A DNA stretch of 15,301 bases from contig ML976673.1 of assembly GCA_010015655.1 (NCBI GenBank), forward strand, positions 1-15,301, in the 5' to 3' direction. How positions within the stretch are numbered: the first letter of the stretch is position 1; each line of letters starts with the position of its first letter. The notes beneath the pieces were generated by a model that ran no database searches, was not told the origin of the DNA, and worked only from the letters and a program-made list of their open reading frames with translations. A program made the translations under genes and the position numbers. The stretch comes from Bimuria novae-zelandiae CBS 107.79. Lineage: Eukaryota > Ascomycota > Dothideomycetes > Pleosporales > Didymosphaeriaceae. Shown piece by piece: positions 1 through 9,275 of this stretch.

Positions 1-181
1 TATATATAAATTTTTTATATATATAAATTTTTTTAATCTTATATATAAAATGTTATATTTTCCTTTTAAACTTTTTTCTTTTTATAGTTTTATTATTATT
101 ATACCTTTTTACTTTTTTATTCTTTTTACTTTATTCAAAACTTAAAATATATAGCCAAAATATAAATAAAATTATATATTA
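1..181. repeat. AT-rich low-complexity DNA
   Basis: This stretch is almost entirely A and T, with runs such as TATATATAAATTTTTT occurring twice in the first 35 bases and long T tracts after that. No codon structure is visible on either strand. It ends sharply where the 3' end of the helicase pseudogene begins, so it could be an AT-rich spacer or the 3' non-coding region of that gene. AT-rich spacers are common in fungal genomes with active RIP. It could equally be the edge of a further, more degraded repeat; the window cuts it off. Confidence 0.7.
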
Positions 182-781
182 TTAAAAAAAACCTTTTTTA
201 TTTTTTCCTCTATACCCCTACTCTCTTAATAATCGGGTGATCCAATAAAACTTAGCCACTAAACAGTTACTCTCTACCGAATTAAATGCCTGCTTTGTCC
301 CTAAATATTAAACCAACCTATTTATTGACGATCCATCAACCCTCTTACGCAATAATCTATTAACCTAACGGTTTCTAACGGAATCCTCGCTACTATGCAC
401 GATCCCTATTAATCTACCTACTAAAACGCTATAATACTAGTATTCGCCGCCTGCTACCTACCAATAACGCCCTTGTTTATTTTCCTTCTATTAATGGCAT
501 ATCTCCTGCGGCACCCCGCACTAAAAATAACCTAAATATAGCTTATACTAGATCTACTACTCTATTTTCTTAATTAGCTCCTTTGCCTGCTAGCTCTCTA
601 CCCGCTAATATTACTAAATATCGTGTACGCTCTATCTATTGCCCGCACTCTTATATATCTTACACTAATTTACCTACTACGCTAACTAACTACGTAATTA
701 TTCTATACTAGCGTACGCCTCTTGCTAGTCCTGCATAAACCTCTATCACGGACCCTATCGTGTCTACTCTTGCTACTAGAA

Positions 782-1045
782 CGTATACTATACTACTTCT
801 CTCTTAGTCTCCCTATCTCTCTTCCTCTCTGCTTTAACTACGTTTATCTCTTCTCTATCGCTACTGTCCCTATTACTACCCTCCTTACTCTCCTCCTCTT
901 TTGTCTCTTTGCCTTCTTTGTAAATATCGCATTTCTCTTCCCCCTCTTCGCACCCTACCCGCTTTACTTCTCTGCGATTTAAATACTCGCCTAACACTAC
1001 CTGCCTACACGTTACCGCCTTGCCTTCTCCTGCTAACGCTTGCAC
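782..1045 (-). other. Surviving open stretch of copy 1: charged RecQ C-terminal segment
   Basis: This 85-codon open run lies in the same frame as the rest of the copy 1 pseudogene and is not a separate gene. It begins in LVQALAGEGKAV, passes through YLNRREVKRVGCEEGEEKCD, and continues into a very Lys/Glu-rich tail. The Cys pair in GCEEGEEKCD, with a third family Cys now Tyr (IYKEG), looks like the remnant of the RecQ zinc-binding subdomain. It stayed open because Lys and Glu codons rarely give stops under C-to-T and G-to-A change. The plus-strand CT-rich open frame opposite it is only its shadow. Confidence 0.75.
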
Positions 1046-2269
1046 TAATGCATGCTCCTTTTCCTCCTACTTGTCTTTAATCGCTCGCTATGCCCCTTCC
1101 TACACGATTATAACCGCCTTACTCTATACCCTATCTCGTTCTGCCTAGTCGCTCTCCTGCGCGTAATCTAACACGGAAAATGGTTAATTAATATAGACAA
1201 TGCACTAGATATTAGAAATATTAATATTTATCCCTAACGCGCTTATAGCTATAATAACCCGCTTACTACCTAATATAAAATCCTCTAACATGCTTATCTT
1301 GCTAACGGCGTTATAGTAATACGCATAACACCCTAACTACTACGCTAACGCCTTAACCTTACGTACTAAATTACTATATATTACTATCTTGCCTTGCCTG
1401 TACTTACGTAACTTTTATTACACCACGCCTAATATTATCCCCTCTACCTCTTACTTCTTCGCTACCCTCCCTACCTTAATTACCTAGTATGCCACGTTCG
1501 TCCGCGCCGTCTCTGCCCGGAACACCTTAACCTGGTTAGTATTAAAATGTATCTATCGAAACAACTTATTCTCTTCGCTAGGCAGCAACGTTACTATTAA
1601 TAATACTATTTACGTCTCTATAGCTACTAACTTGCCTAACTACTATATTTACTTGCGGAATATGTACCGCCAATTTAATATAATATAGCACTTGTTAATT
1701 ATAATCCAGTCTAATTACCGTGTTACTCTTAAACAATTCACGAATATAGTAAACCCCTACGTAATAGCCAACTTAGATATTACTAACACTACTATAGCTG
1801 CGTCGGGCGGGCGCTGGCTCTCCTACGCTATACATAATATCCCTAGCTTCCTGCACCGCCGCATTATGTCGCCTTATAATATAATTAACGGGACAACGAT
1901 AATAGTCGTGCCGCCCTACTCGGCCCACGCTGGTAATATAAATAATATGCTCTTACCCGCCCCTATTAGTATTACCGCCACCACGGGGCTCTCTTCGCCT
2001 ATAATGGCATTAATCGCCTCTTGCTACACGCTTTAAAATATTACTATCTTGCCTGCCATCCTTTATAACTACTCGGTGGTGTCTATCTTTCTTAACCTTC
2101 CCTACTAATCTATCCTGGCCTCGTCCGCCTCGCTCTTAAACAGCGCCCTCTTTCGCTTCCTACACCTATCCTCCTTGCTACTATCTGGTGGAAACCCTAA
2201 AAATTAATGCCAATCCGTGCTTAATATCTAAAACTACTATTACCTGTCTGCTATTGCCCTAGCCTACTC

Positions 2270-2842
2270 TATAATGCCTTATATATACACTATACCCGCT
2301 ATATGCGCCGTGTGCCTAGCCTATAAATTTGTTACTAACGCTTTTGTGTTCTCTTCGTTTTATGCCTTACTTTTGTTTCCTTCTTTTGGCTGAAACGCCG
2401 CGGACCCGCGTAAAAACCGTTAACTAATGCTAATAGTAATCTTACGGTACGTAGTAATTATTAATAACTAGCCTAATCTAACGCTAGTCTCGCGTTTTAA
2501 CACCTCTTATAACTGGTCCGTTGTCTACTTGCGCCTATTAGGGTTAGCTAACTATATATATAACGAAATCGCCTTCTTCTTTTATACTATCGCCTCTATC
2601 CGCTACTAGAACGGCAACACTAGCCATATATAATATACCACTAACTCGCCTACCTCGCGCGGTAAATACCGGTAAATAATCTTAACGTTGCCACTAATAA
2701 CATACCCTTTATAGTATCTTATTATAAACACTACCTTGCTATCCTCGACGAATATGTTACGATAGCCCCCTTTAACTATATTACTATGCCAGATACTTAT
2801 AATTTCGGGCCCTCTGGCCGGCTGCCCGCCCGTAATATACAT
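2270..2842 (-). other. Central domain of copy 1 with tyrosine-recombinase-like signature
   Basis: Within the copy 1 frame, GGQPARGPEIISI (Arg codon 2813-2815) resembles the box I Arg segment of tyrosine recombinases. A hairpin-like segment follows, VVFIIRYYKGY (Lys codon 2708-2710), and then KIIYRYLPREVGELV, which resembles the hairpin carrying the catalytic Lys and the helix after it. TTYRK (Arg codon 2444-2446) sits where the HxxR box would be, with the His absent. RHTAHIAGIVY (His 2312-2314, Tyr 2285-2287) has the same nine-residue His-to-Tyr step as the GHSxxxTTxIY end of Xer-type recombinases. Copy 2 conserves these positions, reading RHTAHVAGIVYARG. The pattern is seen directly; the fold is inferred. 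It could instead be a fungal domain that converges on these motifs. Confidence 0.5.
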
Positions 2843-3779
2843 TAACGCGATTAACTTCTCCCTAAATATAACTACTTAGTTTATATACTACCTAACCTCT
2901 TACTAGTTAACGCCCGAACGAGTGCCTAGCTTTATAAACTAGTCCCTAATCCAGGCATCCTGGCTAACCTACTTATATAACTATTGCTCCTTATCCACGG
3001 GCATGTAGGTACGCTAGTCTTTTAAAAAATTCTACCCTAGTTACTTATTAGTTAGATTATCGCGCAAACTCTCCTACGGGATACTAAGAATAGGCTTAGC
3101 GGACAGGCCATTACTAAATAATAAATTCTCTATTAATAACTACTAACTCTCCTCCCTTAACCCGTGCACCATGCTATAGAACTAGGCTATAGTAAACTAT
3201 AGCTCCTTATATAATAGCTTATCCTATTCTACCCACTCTATATAGCTGCGTAACGTCGTGTTGTAATGGATCTTCAGCCCGTACGTCCGTAAATCCAATA
3301 TCCACTACATGGGGCTGTGGCTATCGCGCACTATAAACCTGTCTATTATCTACTAGACCTACTATAAATACCCTTTCGGTTGGCCCTATTACTGGGTGCT
3401 ATCCCTATCGCTCTTATATACGCTATTGCTGTTTATATCGTCTCTTATAAATGTATTTAATAATTCTAACGCTTGCTGCACTACCATGAATTAGGTAACC
3501 TTAATAATAGCTAATAAAATAGGCGGGTACTATTCAGCGCCCTTCTACCTGTCCTCTTTTACCCCTAACATAACTAATACACACACTAACGGGCTATCGT
3601 ACTCTTTATAGATAATAGACTAGCTTAATAATGCGATGCAAAACGCCAAACACGATTTCTTAATACTTAATAACGCTTTACGCTTACCCATAATTCCAGC
3701 CTCCTCTGCCTCCTGCTTGGCCTCTATCTCTCCCACCGCACTATCTACGTTGTCTATTATTACCTTATCTATACTATTA

Positions 3780-3848
3780 TCTCTATTTCTTATTTTTTTT
3801 ATCTCTTCCTCCTCTTCCTCCTCTTTCTCCTCTTCCTCCTCTATTACT
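3780..3848 (-). repeat. Acidic Glu-rich linker (CT-rich tract on plus strand)
   Basis: On the plus strand this is a TCC/TCT-rich tract; on the minus strand it is a run of GAG/GAA/AAA codons giving a Glu/Lys-rich linker between the N-terminal zinc-binding region and the central domain. The matching tract in copy 2 (about 7924-7976) is 24 bp shorter. This keeps frame and fits slippage of a trinucleotide-like tract. The serine-rich plus-strand open frame overlapping it is a shadow. Confidence 0.7.
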
Positions 3849-5055
3849 CCTCCTACTACCTTTACTAACGCCTCCCACGCCTCGCGCTACTACTAGGTAA
3901 ACTAGTATATAGGGCTCTTCCACGCGTGCGCTTACTATATCTGCCAAAAAAATATTAATATCTACTTCTATAGCCAGGCATAGTCACTAACCGCCTTCTT
4001 ATTTATATATAGCTATAATGGCGTAAACCGCGTCTAGTGCTTCTTTATCTAAATTACTTCTAATCGCACGAATATCCCTATGCGGTGGATAACAGACGCC
4101 TGGCTAAACTACGCCAACCTATCTATAGCCTTCTATATGGCAGCCGCTATAGGCTTCTTTTTAGCTTTAGGCTCTTTTACGCTCGCTAATAATTTAGGCC
4201 ACTCTATGCCTACTAAATACGGTATTTACCTAGTCTACTCTAGCTATAGGTTTACCTTATCTCGTGCGCTATCCTGGATTATTATCTTAGCCCGCTTTTA
4301 CACGTTGGCCCACGCCTTGTCCATGTTCCTGCTAACGCTTACCCACCCGGCCTCGCCGTCCACGGGTTCGGGGGTGGGTTCGGGTTAGTAGACCTCGAAA
4401 TACTGCGAACTGGCGCCCTAGGCTAATAATCGTTAGTAATAGACGCGCCTCTAACCCTAATTACTATGTAACTATATGCTTTACTTCTCTAATTAACGTG
4501 GATAACTACCTCTACCTACTAGTAACTAACTATAAACATGGCGCCAATGGTTCTTCATAACGCGGAAACTTTAAATAATCTAATAACACTAGCCTAGGGC
4601 TAATTAGCACATTAATCTGTCTGTGTATACTAGTAACTGGCTAATAGGTTTAATGCTCTAACTAGGCACCTCTAGCTCGCCGGTATACTAGAGTAAACTA
4701 GCCTAGCTATTAAGCTTATTTACTACTAACTGCGCTCGCGTGCGCCTAACACCCTAATAAATCTACTATAAATAGTTACTTACCTGGCTAGGCTAAACCC
4801 CGTACCTGCACTCTTTGCATATCGCCAATAAATACTTAGGCAAATATTTAAAATACTCGCTTATAATGCTACTCTTTACTATAATAGCGGGCTCGACGCT
4901 GCTGCGAGTGGGTTCTAATAATAGGTCCCTATCGCACTATATAGCCTTTTTAACGCGTGGAATTCTTTATAACTTAACGCGTCTTTGCTTATGCTACGCG
5001 TTAGTCTCTATTTCGGAGCTGCCTTTAGTGTCTAATCGCCGCCTTATTATGTTTA

Positions 5056-5083
5056 CCCTAACCCTAACGCGCAACCCTAACGC
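5056..5083 (+). repeat. Interstitial telomere-type repeat in 5' flank of copy 1
   Basis: The sequence reads CCCTAACCCTAA, then CGCGCAA, then CCCTAACG: three exact copies of the TTAGGG telomere unit, seen as CCCTAA on this strand. It lies about 140 bp upstream of the first recognisable zinc-finger region of copy 1. The G-rich strand runs in the direction of transcription. The same block, in the same position, is present upstream of copy 2. Confidence 0.85.
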
Positions 5084-5301
5084 CTATAACTATATATTAT
5101 TTAGTGCTACAAATTGGCTGGGACGTGTAACTTAGTGTACTAAATCTGTTACTGAAATTTTAGGTTAATTGGACTACAGGAACCTATCGACATGTGGGGT
5201 TAACTATCTTTAATATACGGGCTACGTTCTTAGATATATATAGAAGAATTGGCCTAGCGCGGATATTCTATCCCTAACAAAACCAGGATCCTATTAACAT
5301 G

Positions 5302-5364
5302 TAGGGCTACATGTTCATGCAGCCCTGGGTTAGGGCTATATGTTTATATAGCCCTAGGTTAGGG
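5302..5364. repeat. 29-bp tandem repeat with internal dyad at the copy 1/copy 2 junction
   Basis: Two 29-bp units (5302-5330 and 5331-5359) are followed by the first bases of a third (TAGGG). Each unit is itself an inverted repeat: GGGCTATA...TATAGCCC in the second, GGGCTACATG...CATGCAGCCC (imperfect) in the first. TTAGGG is formed at each unit joint. The block sits exactly between the 5' flank of copy 1 and the truncated 3' end of copy 2. One diverged unit ending in AGCCCTGGGTTAG also ends the 5' flank of copy 2 (9651-9682), so it marks the outer border of the duplicated segment. Confidence 0.75.
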
Positions 5365-8300
5365 ATATTAACGCCTATGCCTAACGCGCTCGTGGTAATA
5401 ATTACCTGCCCTTTACTAGACGTAAAATTTTCTAATATACTTGTCTTGCTAACGGCGTTATAGTAATACGCATGGCACCCTAACTATTACGCTAATAACT
5501 TAATCTTGCGCACTAAATTACTATATATTACTACCTTACCCTGCCTATACTTGCGTAACTTTTGCTATACTACGCCTAATACTATCCCCTCTACCTCCTG
5601 CTTCTTTGCTACCCTTTTTATCTTAATTACTTAGTATACTACGTTTGTCCGCGCTGTCTCTGCCCGGAATATCTTAACTTGGTTAGGATTAAAATATATC
5701 TGCCAGAATAACTTATCCTCCTCGCTTGGCGGTAACGTTGCCGTTAATAACACTATCTACGTCTTAGTGGCTACTAACCTGCCTAACTGCTACATCTGCT
5801 TGCGGAACATATACCGCCGGTTTAATACTACGTGGCACTTATTAATTATAATCTGGTCTAACTACTATATTACTCTTAAATAGTTTACGAAGGTAGTAAA
5901 CCCTTGCGTGACTACTAACTTAGGCGTTACTAATACTACTATGGCTACGTTGGGCGGGCGCCGGCTCTCCTACGCTGCATATAATATCCCTAGCTTTCTA
6001 CACTACTATATTATATCGCCTCGTAATATAATTAACGGGACGATAATAATAGTCGTGCCGCCCTACTTAGCCCACGCTAATAATATAAATAACATGCTCT
6101 TACTTGCCCCTATTAGTATTATTACTACCACGGGGCTCTCTTTACCCACGATGGCATCTATTGCCTCTTACTATACGCTTTAAAACGTTACTATCTTACC
6201 TGCCATCCTCTATAACTACTTGGCCGTGTCCATCTTCCTTAACCTTCCCTACTAATTAATCCTGGCCTTATTTACCTTATTTTTAAATAGCGTCCTCTTT
6301 CGCTTCCTGCACCTATCCTCCTTACTATTATTAGGCGGAAACCCTAAAAACTAATGCTAGTCCGTGCTTAACGTTTAAAACTACTATTATCTATCTACTA
6401 CGGCCCTAGCCTGCTTTATAATACCTCGTGCGTATACTATACCTGCCACGTGCGCCGTGTGCCTGGCCTATAAATCTACTACTAACCCTACCATGTTCTC
6501 TTTATTTTATGCCTTGCTTTCGTTTTCTTCTTTTGGCTAAAATACCGTAGTCCCGCGTAAAAACCGTTAACTAATGCTAATGGCGATCTTACGGTACGCG
6601 GTAATTATTAATAGCTAGCCTAATCTAATTCTAGTCTCGCGTTTTAATACCTCTTATAACTAGTCCGTTGTCCACTTGCGCCTATTAGGGTTGGCTGGCT
6701 ATATATACAACGAAATCGCTTCCTTCTCCTATACTATCGCCTCTATCTGCTGCTAGAACGGTAACACTAGCTATATATAATACACTACTAACTCGCCCAC
6801 CTCGCGCGGTAAATACTAGTGGATAATCTTAACGTCGCTACTAATAGCATACCCTTTATAGTATCTTGTTACGAACACTATCTTGCTATCCTTAACGAAT
6901 ATATTACGGTGGGCCCCTTTAACCGTGTTGCTATGCCAGATACTTATGATTTTAGGCCCCCTAGTCGACTATTCGCCTGTAATATGCATTAACGCGATTA
7001 ACTTCTCCCTAAATATAACTACTTAGTCTATATACTACCTAACCTCTTACTAGTTGACGCCCGAACGAGTGCCTAGCTTTATAAACTAGTCCCTAATCTA
7101 GGCGTCCTAACTAACCCGCTTATATAACTATTACTCCTTATCCACGGGCATGCGGGTGCGCTGGTCTTTTAAAAAATTCTACCCTAGTTACTTATTAGTT
7201 AGATTATCGCGTAAACTCTCTTACGGGATATTAGGGACGGGCTCGGCGGACGGGCTATTACTAAATAATAAATCCTTTATTAATAACTACTAACTTTTCT
7301 CCCTTAGCCCGTGCACCATGCTATAAAACTAGGCCATAGTAAACTATAGCTCCTTATATAATAACTTATCCTGCTCTACCCACTCTACGTAGCCGCGTAA
7401 CGTTATATTATAATAGATCTTTAGCCCGTACGTTCGTAAATCCAATATCCACTGCATGGGGCTGTGGCTACTACGCACTATAAACTTGTCTATTATTTAC
7501 TAGACGTGCTGTAAACACCCTTTTGGCCAGCCCTATTACTAGGTGCTGTCCCTATTACTCTCGTACGCGCTGTCGCTGTTAATGTCGTCTCTTATAAATA
7601 TATTTAATAATTCCAACGCCTGCTACACTACTATAAACTAGGCAATCTTAATAATAGCTAATAAAATAGGCGGGTACTACTTGGCGCCCTTCTACCTATC
7701 CTCTTTTACCCCTAACACGGCTAATGCACACACTAATAGGCTATTATACTCTTTATAAGTAATAAACTACCTTAATAATGCGACGCAAAACGCTAAATAT
7801 GATTTTTTAATACTTAATAACGCTTTACGCTTACCTATAATTTTACCCTTCTCTACCTCCTGCTTGGCCTCTATCTCCCCTACCGCACTATCTGCGTTGT
7901 CTATTATTACCTTATTTATATCTCCGTCTCCTATCTCTTCTATCTCTTCCTCTTCTTCCTCCTCTACTACTCCTCCTGCTACCTTTACTAACGCCTCCTA
8001 CGCCTCGCGTTACTATTGGGTAAACTAGTACATAGGGCTCTTCCACGCGTGCGCTTACTACGTTTACTAAAAAAACATTAATATCTGCTTCTATAGTTAG
8101 GCATGGTCCCTAACCACTTTCTTGTTTATATATAGCTATAATGGCGTAAAGCGTGTCTAGTGCTTCTCCGTCTAGATTACTTCTAACCATATAAATATCC
8201 CTGTGTAGTAAATAACGGACGCCTGGCTAAATCGCGCTAATCTATCTATAGCTTCCTATATAGTAGCTACAACAGGCTCCTCTTTAGCTTTAGGCTCTTC

Positions 8301-9030
8301 TACGCTTACTAATAATTTAGGCTATTCTATACCTACTAAATATAGTATCTACCTAGTTTATTTTAGTTACGGGTTCACCTCGTCTCGCGCGCCATCCTGG
8401 ATTATTATCTTGGCCCACTTCTATAGGTTGGCCCACGCCTTGTCCATGTTCCTGCCAACGCTTGCCCACCCGGCCTCGCCGTCTATGGGTTTAGGGGTAG
8501 ATTCGGGTTAGTAGATCTTAAAATACTGCGATCTGGTGCCCCAGGCGAATAATCGCTAGCATTAGACACGCCTCTAACCTTAATCGCTATATAATTGTAT
8601 GCCTTGCTTCTCTAATTAACGTGGATAGTCACCTCTGCCTACCAGCGACTAATCGTGGGCCTCTCGCCAATGGTTCTTTATACCCTAGAAACTTTAAACA
8701 ATCTGGCGACACTAGCCTGTGGCTAATTGGCATATTATCCCATCCGTGTATACTGGCAACTGGCTAATGGGTTTAATGCTCTAACTAGGCACTTCTAGCT
8801 CGCTAGTATACTGTATTACACTAGCCTAACTCTAAAGCTTATTAGCTACTAACTATACTTACTTATATTTAACCCCCTTATGGACATGCTACAAATGGCT
8901 CCTGGCGTGGCTAGGCAAAACGCCGTACCTGCATTCTCTATAAATTACTAACGTATACTTGGGCAAATGTTCGAAATACTTGTCTATAACGCTACTCTTT
9001 ATTATAATGCCGAACTCGACGCTACTGCGC
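5364..9030 (-). pseudogene. Telomere-linked RecQ-like helicase pseudogene, copy 2 (3'-truncated, RIP-inactivated)
   Basis: This copy aligns with copy 1 at a constant offset of 4147 bp, or 4123 bp beyond the acidic linker, and keeps one frame with many TAG/TAA stops. The N-terminal finger region is better preserved than in copy 1: KYFEHLPKY, then RECRYGVLPSHARSHL, then PVYTDG, and KNHWREAH further on. The central domain keeps the recombinase-like RHTAHVAGIVY block (6432-6461). In the helicase, Walker A is GASKS (6096-6110), with its central Gly changed to Ser. Motif II is NKCH (5832-5843) in place of DECH. Motif III is intact as TATLPPSEE (about 5718-5747), and motif V remains as TTSALGIGVNIPN. 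Homology stops at 5364, just after motif V, so motif VI and the whole C-terminal region are missing and the 29-bp dyad repeat follows. The N-terminal start is obscured by a 227-bp insertion-like segment. Confidence 0.87.
6405..6989 (-). other. Central recombinase-like domain, copy 2
   Basis: This is the copy 2 counterpart of the central domain. It keeps the box I Arg in STRGPKII, a hairpin ending near TRYHKG-like codons, and the His-x8-Tyr block RHTAHVAGIVYARG (His 6459-6461, Tyr 6432-6434). Because both copies mutated separately, agreement at these positions shows the ancestral protein had them. No frameshift separates this domain from the helicase, so the ancestor encoded one fused polypeptide. 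Confidence 0.5.
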
Positions 9031-9034
9031 CTGG

Positions 9035-9275
9035 GTTTTTAATGGGTTCCTGTAACGGGTTATAGGCCACTAAACGGGTTATGGGTGCTATAATAAATCC
9101 CTAGGCTTTGTAACAGGTTATAGATTGCTGCGACGCGTTGCTACTATTAATAACTATGCGGTTTACTATACTAGTTACTATATAGTATATAGGTTGCGAA
9201 ACGGGTTGCTAGCTGCGTTATGCGTAATACTAGATAATAGTAATTAAATGCACGTTACTGCGGCTACCTATAAGC
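9035..9275. repeat. Extra segment with ACGGGTTAT-type short repeats at the 5' end of copy 2
   Basis: Copy 2 holds about 227 bp here that copy 1 lacks (copy 1 about 4910-4930). It contains spaced variants of one motif: ACGGGTTAT at 9054 and 9074 (20-bp step), ACAGGTTAT at 9113 and ACGGGTTGC at 9201, with TGGGTT variants near 9032 and 9043. The length is not a multiple of three, so relative to copy 1 it would shift the frame if the coding start lies upstream. It may be a minisatellite expansion in copy 2 or a deletion in copy 1. It resembles degenerate telomere-like G-rich repeats but is not TTAGGG. Confidence 0.6.

Larger units (their letters stand above)
218..4980 (-). pseudogene. Telomere-linked RecQ-like helicase pseudogene, copy 1 (full length, RIP-inactivated)
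   Basis: A single minus-strand frame runs the whole length with no frameshift but well over 100 stops, nearly all TAG or TAA. In coding order: a Cys-x2-Cys segment (CKECRYG, 4802-4819) and a second Cys/His segment (KNHW near 4550) resembling the fungal C2H2/DUF3505-type N-terminus; an acidic Glu-rich linker (about 3780-3850); a central domain (about 3600-2270); then a RecQ-type helicase. Helicase motifs: Walker A GAGKS (1949-1963); motif Ia GGTTII.VPL; motif II changed from the family's DECH to NKCY (1685-1696); motif III remnant TLLPSEE; motif VI remnant QESD.AERD (1129-1159). The C-terminal region has GCEEGEEKCD, CGVPQEICH and EDSV.NR blocks typical of subtelomeric RecQ-like (TLH) proteins. 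Loss of the motif II acids and the stops make it non-functional. The start codon is not resolved (somewhere about 4900-5040), and whether the TAG at 218-220 is the natural stop is unknown. Family assignment is from memory and confident. Confidence 0.88.

Noticed and set aside
722..982. Leu/Phe-rich plus-strand frame resembling a membrane protein
   Set aside because: It is the complement of the Lys/Glu-rich C-terminal segment of copy 1, which has clear family resemblance on the minus strand.
1692..2036. 114-codon plus-strand open frame, with a similar 91-codon one at 5908-6183
   Set aside because: They lie opposite the helicase Walker A and motif Ia region. The minus strand gives recognisable helicase motifs there, so the plus-strand frames are shadows that happen to repeat because the gene is duplicated.
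3636..3896. Serine-rich plus-strand open frame
   Set aside because: It is the complement of the Glu-rich acidic linker of copy 1.
4080..5135. Two hydrophobic plus-strand frames (4080-4388 and 4815-5135) that look like membrane proteins
   Set aside because: Both oppose the zinc-finger end and 5' flank of the copy 1 pseudogene. The hydrophobic look is an artefact of the RIP-biased base composition.
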